A stretch of DNA of 18,559 bases from JAYEJW01 sp034716535 (lineage in GTDB: Bacteria > Pseudomonadota > Gammaproteobacteria > Chromatiales > Chromatiaceae). The stretch spans positions 1-18,559 of the forward strand of contig JAYEJW010000003.1 of the NCBI GenBank assembly GCA_034716535.1, read 5' to 3'. A model generated the notes under the pieces. The model did not search any database and was not told the origin of the DNA. It saw nothing but the letters and a program-made list of their open reading frames with translations. Shown here one piece after another: positions 7,268-16,400 of this stretch (positions are counted from its first letter, which is position 1; every line of letters begins with the position of its first letter). The position numbers were made by a program, and so were the translations under genes.

Positions 7268-8002
7268 GTGTCTGCCGCCCTTGCGGCTTTCCTCGCTCCT
7301 CCGGCGGCCGCGGACTGCCCTGCTACGGACAACGCCCGACAGGTCGAAGTCGCCCACGTCATCGACGGTGATACCCTGGTGCTTGCGAGCGGCGATCGGG
7401 TGCGCCTACTCGGAATAGACGCCCCCGAGCTCGGCCGCGACGGCGCACCCAATGAGCCCTACGCGCGGGAAGCGCGGGCCGAGCTGCGGCGGGCCCTTCA
7501 GCCCAATCACGCGCCTGCCCTCATCCTGTCGGGCAGCGAGCCTCGGGATCGTCACGGTCGCCGCCTTGCGCACCTCTACGACTGGAAGGGCCGCAACCTG
7601 AGCGAGCATCTGCTGCGTCGGGGTCTGGCCTACCAGGCCGCCGTCCCGCCCAACCTGCGCTTCAGCGACTGTTACCTTGCGGCCGAGGCCGATGCCCGGG
7701 GTTGGGACCTTGGCCTGTGGCGCCTGCCGCCGCTGGAGGCGTCCCGATTGCCTGCCGGCCTGTCCGGCTTCGAGCGCATCGAGGGCGAGGTGCGGGCCGT
7801 GCGCCCGGAGCGGGGAGTCACCTGGATCGATCTGGAGGGAGAGCTCAAGCTGCGCATCCTCGATCAGGACAGGCACCGGTTCGATCCCGCCGACCTCGCC
7901 GCTCTCCCCGGTACCCGGGTCGAGGTCCGCGGCTGGATCTACCGCTACCGGGGTAAGCCCCGCATCCGTCTGCGCCATCCCTCCGCCCTGCGTCGGCTCT
8001 AA
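7268..8002 (+). CDS. Secreted thermonuclease-family (SNase-like) protein, start uncertain
   Basis: This is a staphylococcal-nuclease-like domain protein, probably a calcium-dependent phosphodiesterase acting outside the cytoplasm. The catalytic pattern is intact: VIDGDT (metal Asp), RVRLLGIDAPE (Arg and general-base Glu) and DRHGR (second Arg). A further roughly 70-residue strand-rich C-terminal part (GFERIEGEVRAVRPERG onward) resembles an OB-like add-on. A hydrophobic segment ending PPAAA before DC looks like a signal peptide. Cys there and in FSDCYLA could form a disulfide. Choosing a start is hard: GTG 7268 is used here but leaves no basic n-region. GTG 7139 would overlap rpmE by 85 bp. 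CTG 7220 overlaps the rpmE stop. ATG 7233 begins MRRLGRR in another frame and would give a perfect signal if one base were added. Confidence 0.85.
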   Translation: MSAALAAFLAPPAAADCPATDNARQVEVAHVIDGDTLVLASGDRVRLLGIDAPELGRDGAPNEPYAREARAELRRALQPNHAPALILSGSEPRDRHGRRLAHLYDWKGRNLSEHLLRRGLAYQAAVPPNLRFSDCYLAAEADARGWDLGLWRLPPLEASRLPAGLSGFERIEGEVRAVRPERGVTWIDLEGELKLRILDQDRHRFDPADLAALPGTRVEVRGWIYRYRGKPRIRLRHPSALRRL

Positions 8003-8268
8003 CGGCATTGGAGCCGTGAACAACGCAGTTCGCGCAAAAAAGTCCGGATGCGTTGAAGGTCTTCTTCCGCAGACCGTTCATGCGGGCGAGGTCGGTATCG
8101 CTGGCCCGAGAGGACCGGCATCTGGCAATATGGGCACTCATCCATCGCGTGCTGCGCCTAGCCGCGAGGCGATCCGTATTCCTGCCCGTCAGCGTGCCGG
8201 GTGATTCAATGCCGAGCAGTTTTGGCCAGAATTGCCCTGGCCGGCTCAATTGCGGAGAAGTTTTTACC
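8003..8268 (+). other. Leader/intergenic region before malic enzyme
   Basis: This stretch of 266 bp holds no gene I can support. A frame open through it joins the malic enzyme frame but lacks family similarity and a ribosome site. A GC-rich hairpin, GGCCAG (8224-8229) with CTGGCC (8237-8242), extendable by G-T pairs, sits 26 nt before the start codon and could affect translation. I recognise no riboswitch class. Confidence 0.4.
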
Positions 8269-9540
8269 ATGAGTGATCCCGAGTGCTTTGCCCATGCAGA
8301 CGCCGAGCTCAACCGCGAAGCCCTTGCGTATCACGAGGAGCCCAAGCCGGGAAAGGTGAGCATCAGCCTCACCAAACCTGCGCAGACGCAGAAAGACCTC
8401 TCCCTCGCCTATACCCCCGGGGTCGCTGAGCCGGTGCGCCGGATTCACGAAGACGCAGACGCGGCGTATCGGTATACGAACAGAGGCAACCTCGTGGCGG
8501 TGATCACGGACGGCAGCGCGGTCCTGGGTCTCGGCCGCGTGGAGGCACTCGCAGCAAAACCGGTGATGGAAGGCAAGGCCGTGTTGTTCAAGCACTTCGC
8601 GGATATCGACGTGTTCGACATCGAGGTCCAGTCTGAGCACCCCCAGGAGTTCATCGAGACGGTCATGCGCATCGCGCCGACCTTTGGCGGCATCAACCTG
8701 GAGGACATCGCGGCCCCCCAGTGTTTCGAGATCGAGCAGTTGCTGATCGAGGAACTGGATATCCCCGTTTTCCACGACGATCAGCACGGGACCGCAATCA
8801 TCATTGCCGCCGGGCTGCTCAATGCCCTGGAGTTGCAGCATAAGCGCCTGGAAGATGCGAAGATTGTGGTCCTGGGGGCGGGAGCGGCGGGAATCGCCGG
8901 CATTCGTCTGCTGATGACCCTGGGCGCCCACCGCAACAACATCTTCGCGATCGACCGCCAGGGCGTGATCCACACCGGGCGCAGGGATCTAAACCCTTAC
9001 AAGTTCGGGATCGCGGCGGATACGGACAAACGAACCCTGGAGCATGCAATGGACGGGGCCGATGTCTTCATCGGCGTCTCCGGACCCGATCTGGTGAGCT
9101 CGGGGATGCTCTCATCGATGGCGCCGCGCCCCGTGGTCTTCGCTCTCTCCAATCCGGTGCCCGAGATCCGTCCGGAAGTCGCCTACCGGGTGCGCAGCGA
9201 CCTCATCATGGCCACCGGACGCACCGATTATCCCAATCAGGTCAACAACGTGCTCGGGTTTCCCTTCATCTTCCGCGGGGCGTTGGATGTACGTGCCTCC
9301 CGCATCAACGAGGATATGCAGATTGCTGCCGTCCACGCGCTGAAGGACCTCGCCCACGAGCCGGTCACGGAGTCGGTGCTCGATGCCTATGGGCTCGATC
9401 GGCTCGCCTTCGGGCCCGAGTACATCATCCCCAAGCCGTTTGATCCGCGCCTGCGGGACGTGGTGCCACCCGCCGTCGCCCGCGCGGCCGTGGAAAGCGG
9501 CGTCGCGCGTGCGCCCTATCCGGCGCACTATCAGCGGTGA
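8269..9540 (+). CDS. Malic enzyme (oxaloacetate-decarboxylating), single-domain
   Basis: This enzyme converts malate to pyruvate and CO2 with reduction of NAD(P), linking the TCA cycle to pyruvate. It has 423 residues, the short bacterial form. E. coli MaeB is about 759 residues because it carries a phosphotransacetylase domain, which is absent here. Visible motifs are YTPGVAEPVR with the catalytic Tyr48, GKAVLFKHFADIDVFDIEV, the metal/substrate motif DDQHGTA (170-176), the Rossmann loop GAGAAGIAG and SNPVPEI. The cofactor cannot be decided safely by eye. ATG 8269 is chosen because GGAGAAG lies 8 nt upstream and MSDPECFAHADAELNREALAYHE begins the family domain. Upstream in-frame codons from 8053 are not family-like. 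It is convergent with the unknown 695-residue gene, with only 13 bp between the stops. Confidence 0.95.
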   Translation: MSDPECFAHADAELNREALAYHEEPKPGKVSISLTKPAQTQKDLSLAYTPGVAEPVRRIHEDADAAYRYTNRGNLVAVITDGSAVLGLGRVEALAAKPVMEGKAVLFKHFADIDVFDIEVQSEHPQEFIETVMRIAPTFGGINLEDIAAPQCFEIEQLLIEELDIPVFHDDQHGTAIIIAAGLLNALELQHKRLEDAKIVVLGAGAAGIAGIRLLMTLGAHRNNIFAIDRQGVIHTGRRDLNPYKFGIAADTDKRTLEHAMDGADVFIGVSGPDLVSSGMLSSMAPRPVVFALSNPVPEIRPEVAYRVRSDLIMATGRTDYPNQVNNVLGFPFIFRGALDVRASRINEDMQIAAVHALKDLAHEPVTESVLDAYGLDRLAFGPEYIIPKPFDPRLRDVVPPAVARAAVESGVARAPYPAHYQR

Positions 9541-9553
9541 GTGTCGCTGCGCA

Positions 9554-11641
9554 CTAAGCACCGGGCGCCGTGAGCGCCGGGCCACAATCTTTGGTCGCCC
9601 GTTCCGCGCGTTCTTCGTAGCGGTCGTCCGTCGCTTCCACCCAAAGTGGCTCGGTGCGCACTCCAAGCTCGGGATCGCGGACGAAGACGCGGAAGCGTCC
9701 TGGCGGCAGATGGACGCGTTCGCCTGAGGTGTGCTGCTCGACAACGATATTGAGCTGTCCCGTCGCTGGCACGACATGCACGTCGCCTCGCTCGTCGATG
9801 GCATCGCCAGAGAGGATCCAAGTCTTTCTCAGCTCCCAGCTCACGACAACGCAGCCGGCCTCGACGCGTGCCTCGCCGTTTGCGCCAGCCGGCGGTGCAA
9901 GGAGGGTAATGCTGTAGTCGGGGACCACCCGGCCCCGGAACTCCCCGGCGAGGAAACCGGCGGTCCCTGCGACGACAAATCCAATTAGGGCAGCGATCTT
10001 GCCGGGGGTGGTCGAGGTGTCGAGCAGTCGGCCGATGATTCCCTTGGCCGGCGCGACCTCGGGGGCCGGATCGAGCCGAAGTTGCCTCTTGAGAAGCCGG
10101 ACCATCTCCTCGAACTCATCTGCGGGCATTTGTGCTCGAAGCTCGAGTCGGCGACGCTTGTCACTAAGAGCAACGCTTAACTCGCGTCCGCGCGGGCCCC
10201 GAACGTGAATGAAGGCACGGCTATACGGCTTCGGCGTTCTCAGCCGGCCGAGCCAAGTCTCAAGGTTGTCGTAATGGGTGAGCTGCACGACCTGATTGCG
10301 GTCCATCGCACCGACGTTGGCCTCGAGCACGAGTGGCGCGTTCGCGATCCGGAAGCGGATCGACTGCTCAATCTCACGCGCGAATCGCTCACCGCTCCAG
10401 CGCTCGGGTACCGCGAACTCACGGATGAGCTGGGCGTGATCGTAGAGGGGCGGGTCGTCCGGGGCGACACCCAGCGAAGCGGCCACTGCCGTCGTCACGG
10501 TCTCCGCTTTGGACAGGTCCTTGGCTCGAGCTCGGAGTGAGAAGACGGCGAGACGTGGCTCGAGCCGGACTTCGATCGTGCCCGCGCTTCCGCGGCCCCG
10601 CAGCTCGATCTCATCGGCCGCCGACCAGAGCCGTGCCAGCGCATCGGTCAGTGCAGCTGCGGTCGACACCGGTTCCAGGTAGACCGGATCCTGACGGCGC
10701 CGGCGCCAGACGGTCCCTTCCCATTCGATCACCCGGATGCCTTGTTCGCCGAGCTTGCCGTCGAGCGCCTCGGCAATATTTGGTGTCGTATCGAGCCAGC
10801 CGAAGCGGCGCTCTGCGACGGCGAAGCTGCGTTCCTGCTCCCAGAGATCCACCCATGGTTCGAGCGCCAGGGCTTCGGCGAACCTGCTAAAAGCCGCGTC
10901 CACAGGCTCCGCCCCGTCCTCACCAACCTCAGCCGTCAAATTGAGGCGATTCAAGGACCCGCCATCCAGATCGAGGTGGACCGTGGGCCGATACTCGTCT
11001 TTCGGCCGCGCTTGGAGCCCGAGCCGCTCCCAGTCCTCTTGTGCGATCAGAAGCGACTGGATCTCCTGGATCGTCCGAACGTCTCGTGTACGTCGGCGCG
11101 TGGCGCCCATGGTTGTCAGGCTACCGCGGATCTGATCCAGGCCTAGCGGGATGCAGATCTTGTCTCGGAACGCGTCGAGTACCTCACCTTCCGGTCGGTT
11201 GGGGCGTTGATAGCGTTGTTCGAGATAGACGTCGGGTGACCGGTCGTTCTCGGTCCGCTTCGGCGCTTGCGTGAGTCCCGACGCCGCCGCGAAGGCATCG
11301 AGCGCGGCGCGAGTTTTTGCGATCTCGGCCTCGGGTACGTCACCATAAAGACGGAGCGTTCGGTCCTGAGGGCTCAGATCCAGAGTCAAGTAACGGCGGG
11401 TTTCACCGTACCATGCGACCGATAGACTAAGGTCTCGGGGACCGGCCGGCGGAGCGGTGATAATGCCTTCGAGCCCGTCGTGAACCAGCACAATGTCGTC
11501 CGCCTCGGCCTTCACTCGGGCCTGAACGCTGTCAGGCGCGGGCGCCAGCGTGACCACGTGGTCGCGAAACGCCTCGGCGAGCCTCGGCACGTCGACCTGC
11601 ATCGCTCGGAACTCGCGCTTGATTTCCGCCATTGCGCTCAT
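9554..11641 (-). CDS. Large unrecognised protein: internal repeats, one TM segment, extracytoplasmic beta domain
   Basis: This encodes 695 residues in a family I do not recognise. Four stretches share a strand-strand-helix pattern ending in an amphipathic helix: about 70-123, 219-260, 345-391 and 475-523. The last two seem part of a longer duplication of about 85 residues that starts near YLEPVS (321) and VLEANV (438). One membrane segment, IAALIGFVVAGTAGFLAGEF (549-568), separates this large N-terminal part from a strand-rich C-terminal domain (about 573-671) with Ig/fibronectin-like spacing. Cys597 and Cys686 could form a disulfide outside the membrane. Because there is no N-terminal signal, the repeats are probably cytoplasmic. 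ERATKDC (680-686) matches a motif in the coiled-coil protein at 109-1005. GAGGA lies 8 nt before the ATG, and a second ATG three codons in is possible. It is a single-gene unit. Confidence 0.82.
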   Translation of the reverse strand: MSAMAEIKREFRAMQVDVPRLAEAFRDHVVTLAPAPDSVQARVKAEADDIVLVHDGLEGIITAPPAGPRDLSLSVAWYGETRRYLTLDLSPQDRTLRLYGDVPEAEIAKTRAALDAFAAASGLTQAPKRTENDRSPDVYLEQRYQRPNRPEGEVLDAFRDKICIPLGLDQIRGSLTTMGATRRRTRDVRTIQEIQSLLIAQEDWERLGLQARPKDEYRPTVHLDLDGGSLNRLNLTAEVGEDGAEPVDAAFSRFAEALALEPWVDLWEQERSFAVAERRFGWLDTTPNIAEALDGKLGEQGIRVIEWEGTVWRRRRQDPVYLEPVSTAAALTDALARLWSAADEIELRGRGSAGTIEVRLEPRLAVFSLRARAKDLSKAETVTTAVAASLGVAPDDPPLYDHAQLIREFAVPERWSGERFAREIEQSIRFRIANAPLVLEANVGAMDRNQVVQLTHYDNLETWLGRLRTPKPYSRAFIHVRGPRGRELSVALSDKRRRLELRAQMPADEFEEMVRLLKRQLRLDPAPEVAPAKGIIGRLLDTSTTPGKIAALIGFVVAGTAGFLAGEFRGRVVPDYSITLLAPPAGANGEARVEAGCVVVSWELRKTWILSGDAIDERGDVHVVPATGQLNIVVEQHTSGERVHLPPGRFRVFVRDPELGVRTEPLWVEATDDRYEERAERATKDCGPALTAPGA

Positions 11642-11673
11642 CGATCCTGTCCTCGCAGCCGGCTGATGCGCGC

Positions 11674-11702
11674 ATTGTCAGTGTGGTGCAGCAATCGAGC
11701 AA
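11674..11702 (-). promoter_or_regulatory. Weak candidate promoter for the 695-residue gene
   Basis: On the minus strand, TTGCTC (11702-11697), a 17-bp spacer and GACAAT (11679-11674) lie about 35 bp before the start codon. Each box matches the sigma-70 consensus only partly (3/6 and 4/6). Confidence 0.25.
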
Positions 11703-11706
11703 GAAG

Positions 11707-11928
11707 ATGAGTCATCCGGTGTCGCACAGCGTCGCAGGCGAGAGCCGCGGAGCTGCTTTCCTTGTCATCTATCTCGCTTGCGTGCTGCTACTCGGCATCC
11801 CACTCATCGCCGCCGCGCCAACACCGCTGCCGTGGCGGTCTTCGTTGTTGCGAGACCCGGCCGACAACGCTGGGTGTCGAAGCCGTGAACTTCACCGCCT
11901 CAATCTTGTTCTTCGACACGGCCCTTGA
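11707..11928 (+). pseudogene. Relic of an NSS-family sodium-dependent transporter
   Basis: The frame from ATG 11707 contains SVAGESRGAAFLVIYLACV followed by LLLGIPL. This matches the family pattern YVTGENGGGAFLLIYLLCVLLIGIPL, spanning the loop and second membrane helix of bacterial neurotransmitter:sodium symporters. The helix-1 signature (GLGNIWRFP) is missing, the conserved AEF after helix 2 is replaced by AAAPTP, and the frame stops after 73 codons where about 450 are expected. A shifted frame (about 11880-11960) gives SILFFDTALEPGDIL, faintly like the FFSLSLGFG of helix 6, but this is uncertain. There is no clear ribosome site. I read it as a decayed, internally deleted gene lying between the unknown gene and the aldehyde dehydrogenase. 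Family recognition is from memory of the consensus. Confidence 0.6.
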
Positions 11929-11943
11929 GCCGGGGGATATACT
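11913..11943 (+). promoter_or_regulatory. Candidate sigma-70 promoter for the aldehyde dehydrogenase gene
   Basis: TCGACA (11913-11918), a 19-bp spacer and TATACT (11938-11943) match the -35 and -10 consensus at 5/6 each. This gives a start site near 11950 and a leader of about 30 nt that contains the strong ribosome site. The -35 box lies inside the last codons of the symporter relic. Confidence 0.45.
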
Positions 11944-11979
11944 GCGATGCTACAGCCAACATGCCATAGGAGGAGGGAC

Positions 11980-13344
11980 ATGGCCTTTCGGTCGATCAAC
12001 CCCGCTACAGGACAGGAAGCCAAGACCCTGGAGACTTGGGCTTCCGAGCGGATCGAGGCGGCCCTGGAGGTAACCGATCGGGCCGCGCCGGTTTGGGCGC
12101 GAACGCCCGTCGAGGAGCGTGCGGCCCGGATTCGCAAGGCTGCCGAGTTGCTCGAGGCCCGTCGAGGCCAGTACGCCCGCATCGTCACCGAGGAGATGGG
12201 TAAGCTCTACAAGGAATCGCTGGCAGAAGTCGACAAATGTGCCAGGGCTTGCCAGTACTACGCCGAACACGCACCGGCGTTTCTCGCCGACGAGCTTCTC
12301 GAATCCGACGCCGGAAGGAGCCTGGTGGCCTATCAGCCGCTCGGGACGGTATTGGCCGTAATGCCCTGGAACTTTCCCCTGTGGCAGGTGTTTCGGTTCG
12401 CGGCACCCGCGCTGATGGCCGGAAACACCGGTGTGCTCAAGCACGCGTCCAACGTCCCCCAGTGCGCCCTCGCGATCGAGGAGATCTTTGCCGACGCGGG
12501 CTTTCCCCCCGGCGTCTTCCAGACCCTGATGATCTCCGCCGCACAGGTAGCCGGCGTGATCGAGGATCGCCGCATCCATGCGGTGACGCTCACCGGCTCG
12601 GAGGCGGCGGGGCGGCAGGTCGCGGCCAAGGCGGGCGATACTCTGAAGAAAAGCGTTCTGGAGCTCGGCGGCTCGGACGCCTTCGTGGTACTTGAAGATG
12701 CCGATCTCGATTGGACCGTGCAACAGGCCGTGATCTCCCGTTATCTCAATGCCGGGCAGAGCTGTATCGCCGCCAAGCGTTTCATTGTGGTCGATGCGAT
12801 CGCCGAGGATTTTCTTCTCCGGTTCAAGGCGGCGGTGGAGGCCCTGGTCCCCGGGGATCCCATGGACGAGTCCACGACGCTCGCACCCATGGCACGGATC
12901 GACCTGCGCGACGAGCTGCACCGGCAAGTGACCGATTCGATCGCAGCCGGGGCCAGGGTTGTGACGGGCTGCGAGCCGATCGAGAGACCTGGGACTTTCT
13001 ACGGGGCGTCGATCCTCGACTATGTATCGCCGGGGATGCGCGCTTATGAGGAAGAGCTCTTTGGCCCCGTAGCCGTCGTGATCCGGGCACGCGACGAGGC
13101 TGAGGCGTTGCGTATCGCCAACGACTCGCGCTTCGGTCTCGGCGGGAGTGTCTGGACCCGCGATGCCGCTCGTGGCGAAGCCTTCGCGCGGCGCATGGAC
13201 TGCGGCTGCGCCTTCGTGAACGGCTTGGTCAAGAGCGATCCCAGATTGCCGTTCGGGGGGATCAAGGCGTCGGGCTACGGTCGCGAGCTCTCGCACCAGG
13301 GTATCCGCGAGTTCGTCAACGCCAAGACCATCTGGATCAGATAG
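11980..13344 (+). CDS. NAD(P)-dependent succinate-semialdehyde dehydrogenase, Sad/YneI-like
   Basis: This is an aldehyde dehydrogenase of 454 residues, the short length typical of the E. coli Sad (YneI) branch, which oxidises succinate semialdehyde to succinate. Catalytic Cys262 lies in NAGQSCIAAKRF and general-base Glu228 in ELGGSDAF. PWNFPLWQ, LTGSEAAGR and EELFGPVAVV are the expected cofactor and fold motifs. Branch-specific stretches include APMARIDLRDELHRQV and ASGYGRELSHQGIREFVN. The ATG at 11980 is fixed by a near-perfect AGGAGGAGGG site. An in-frame ATG at 11947 lacks one. No GABA transaminase gene is adjacent, so the physiological aldehyde is inferred from the family alone. It has its own promoter candidate and is followed after 82 bp by lhr on the same strand. 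Confidence 0.93.
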   Translation: MAFRSINPATGQEAKTLETWASERIEAALEVTDRAAPVWARTPVEERAARIRKAAELLEARRGQYARIVTEEMGKLYKESLAEVDKCARACQYYAEHAPAFLADELLESDAGRSLVAYQPLGTVLAVMPWNFPLWQVFRFAAPALMAGNTGVLKHASNVPQCALAIEEIFADAGFPPGVFQTLMISAAQVAGVIEDRRIHAVTLTGSEAAGRQVAAKAGDTLKKSVLELGGSDAFVVLEDADLDWTVQQAVISRYLNAGQSCIAAKRFIVVDAIAEDFLLRFKAAVEALVPGDPMDESTTLAPMARIDLRDELHRQVTDSIAAGARVVTGCEPIERPGTFYGASILDYVSPGMRAYEEELFGPVAVVIRARDEAEALRIANDSRFGLGGSVWTRDAARGEAFARRMDCGCAFVNGLVKSDPRLPFGGIKASGYGRELSHQGIREFVNAKTIWIR

Positions 13345-13426
13345 GGCCACGGGACGAGGCGGGTACCTTGCAGACAGTACAAGCGATCTACGACGGTCAG
13401 CGAAGTGTGTCCTGAGGGCAGGGTAC

Positions 13427-16400
13427 GTGTTCAGCGCCGCGGTCGATACCTGGTTCCGCGAGTCCTTTGAGGGACCGACAGAGGTCCAGAGGCGGGGCTG
13501 GGCGGTCACGGCGTCCGGGAAGCACGCGATGCTCGTGGCGCCCACAGGCAGCGGCAAGACGCTTGCCGCGTTTCTCGCCGCCATCGACGGCTGTCTCTCC
13601 TTGCCCGCCGATGTCCCGGCGGGGTTCCGGGTCGTCTACGTATCGCCCCTGAAGGCGCTTGTGTACGACGTGGAGCGCAACCTTCGCGCTCCTCTCGCCG
13701 GCGTTCGACGCGTCTCCGAGCGCCTGGGGAAGGTGGGCCGCGAAGTGCGCGTGGACATCCGCACCGGCGACACGTCCCGGCGTGAGCGGGAGCGCCAGGC
13801 GCGCGACCCGGGGGAGATTCTCGTCACAACGCCCGAGTCGCTGTTCCTCGTCCTGGGCTCGCGGTCGGCGGGCAACCTGCGACGGGTGACCACGGTGATT
13901 GTCGACGAGATCCACGCCCTCGCGTCCACCAAGCGCGGCGTTCACCTCGCTGTGACGCTGGAGCGGCTCTCTGATCTCGCAGAGCATGATCCGCAACGCA
14001 TTGGACTCTCGGCGACCGTGCAGCCACTCGACGAGGCGAAGCGCTGGCTGGGCGGCGACCGGACGGTCGAGATCGTCGATGCCTCCGAACCGCCTCGGAT
14101 CGAGCTGTCCGTGAGCATGCCGGTTCCGGACAGCGAGGGCCTTTCCATGCCCTCCCGGGCCGAAGGCGGCTCCATCCTCGGCGAGCTGTATACGCGGGAG
14201 CTGACCCCCAAACCGCAGGAGCGGGGCATCTGGCCTGCGATCTACCCGCAGCTTGTGGAACGGATCCGCGCGCATCGCAGCACCATCGTCTTCGTCAATT
14301 CCCGCGGCCTGTGCGAGCGCCTCACCCAGCGTGTCAACGAGCTGGCCGGAGAGGAGCTGGTGCGCGCCCATCACGGGAGCGTTTCCCATGAGAAACGCGC
14401 CGAGATCGAGGACGGGTTGAAGCGGGGCCGGCTCAAGGGGATCGTTGCCACAAGCTCGCTCGAGCTCGGCATCGACATGGGCAGCGTGGATCTCGTCATC
14501 CAGGTGGAATCACCCGGATCCGTTGCGCGGGGGCTTCAGCGCGTGGGGCGTTCCGGGCATGGGGTCGGGGAGATCAGCCGCGGCGTCATTCTGCCGAAGT
14601 TTCGCGGTGATCTGTTGGAGAGCACAGTCATCGCGACCCGCATGCTCGACGCAGGCATCGAGGCGCTTCGGGTGCCGCGCAATTGTCTCGACGTTCTTGC
14701 CCAGCAGGTCGCCGCCATCTGCATGGACACTCCGCACGAGGTGTCGGCCATCGGAAGGCTGGTGCGCCGTGCCTATCCGTTTCGCGAGCTCGGCAGCGAC
14801 AGCCTCAATGCCGTGCTAGACATGCTGACAGGAAACTACCCCTCCCAGGCCTTCGCGGACCTGCGCCCCCTGCTCGCCTGGGATCGCGCCGCCGATACCT
14901 TGCGTCCGCGGCGCGGCACCGCGATGCTCGTGCGCATGAACGCCGGCACCATCCCCGATCGGGGCAACTATGCGGTGCAATTGGGCACAGACGGACCACG
15001 TCTTGGCGAGCTCGACGAGGAAATGGTTTTCGAGACGCGGAACGGCGACACCATCCTGCTGGGTGCCTCCGCTTGGCGGGTCGAGGACATCACCCGCGAC
15101 CGGGTCGTCGTATCGCCGGCGCCTGGAGAACCGGGCAAGCTGCCCTTCTGGCGTGGGGAGGGTCCGGGCCGTCCCGTCGAGCTCGGTCGCGAGCTCGGAG
15201 CCTTCGTCCGTCGCCTCGCAACGATGCCCGAGCGGGAGGCTGCGACCTGGTTGCAGGGGAACACGCCGCTCGATGCGAATGGGGCCGTGGATCTGGCGTC
15301 CTACGTTGCCGGACAGAAGGCGCACGACGGTGCAGTCCCGACGGATCGCTCCATCTTGGTCGAGCGTTTTCCGGACGAGTTGGGCGACTGGCGGATCTGC
15401 ATCCTGAGCCCCTTCGGTGCACGGGTCCACGCGCCCTGGGCCATGGCTCTGCAGCAGCGCCTGTCGGTCGAGAGCGGTTTCGAGGTGCAGGTCATGTACA
15501 CCGATGACGGCATCGTGCTGCGCTTCGCCGACGTCGAGGATCTGCCGGACCTGCAGACGCTGCTGCCGGATCCGGACGAGATTGAAGAGCTGGTCACCGC
15601 GCAGCTGCCCCACACGTCCCTGTTCGCCGGACTCTTTCGCGAGAATGCAGGGCGGGCCCTGTTGCTGACACGAAGACGGCCCGATCAGCGCACACCCCTG
15701 TGGGCCCAGCGGCTCAAGGCGCAGAACCTGCTGGCCGCGGCCCGCCAGTTCGCCAACTTTCCTATGGTGCTCGAGACGTTCCGCCAGGCGCTCAGCGACG
15801 TATTCGATCTGGGCGCGCTGCAGAGCGTCCTGCGGGACATCCGCAGCCGTCGAATCCGCGTGCACGAGGTCGAGACCCGATCGGCATCCCCCTTCGCCCG
15901 GTCCCTCGTCTTCGCCTATGTCGCGGCATACATCTACGAGCAGGACGCCCCGCTTGCGGAGCGCAAGGCGCAGGCGCTGACCCTGGATCGGGAGCTTCTG
16001 CGTGAGCTTCTGGGACAGGCCGAGCTGCGTGAGCTCATCGACGGCGACGCCCTGGCCGAGCTCGAGAGGGAGCTGCAGCATCTCGATGTGACGCGTCGCG
16101 CGCGCGATCAGGACGAGGTGCATGATCTCCTGCGCCGGCTGGGGCACCTCGACGACCAGGAGATCGCATTGCGCACCACAGGCGACGCACATGGCTTCCT
16201 CGCTGCACTGGCTGAGGAAAGCCGCGCGGTGCGCATCCGGGTCGCGGGTCGGCCTTACTGGATCGCCGTCGAGGACGCCGCCCTCTACAGAGACACGACC
16301 GGTGCCGTGCCGCCGGGCGGACTGCCGGTTGTGTTCCTCAGGACGCGTCCCGATGCGCTCGAGGAGCTTTTGCGACGATTTTCTCGTACACATGGCCCCT

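Noticed and set aside
8013..8040. Hairpin plus A-run after the nuclease gene as a plus-strand terminator
   Set aside because: The run downstream on the plus strand is A rather than T, and the 6-bp stem contains a G-T pair. No minus-strand gene needs termination there.
8053..8268. N-terminal extension of malic enzyme from an upstream start
   Set aside because: The extra 72 residues do not resemble the family, and the ATG at 8269 has a good ribosome site and the normal N-terminus.
9556..9582. GC hairpin between convergent malic enzyme and the 695-residue gene as a shared terminator
   Set aside because: The stem needs a bulge, has no T tract on either side, and falls within the last codons of the minus-strand gene.
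11950..13584. 544-codon open frame on the minus strand opposite the aldehyde dehydrogenase and the lhr start
   Set aside because: Its translation is low-complexity and family-less, while the plus strand encodes a complete dehydrogenase with all catalytic residues. High GC content makes long antisense frames common.
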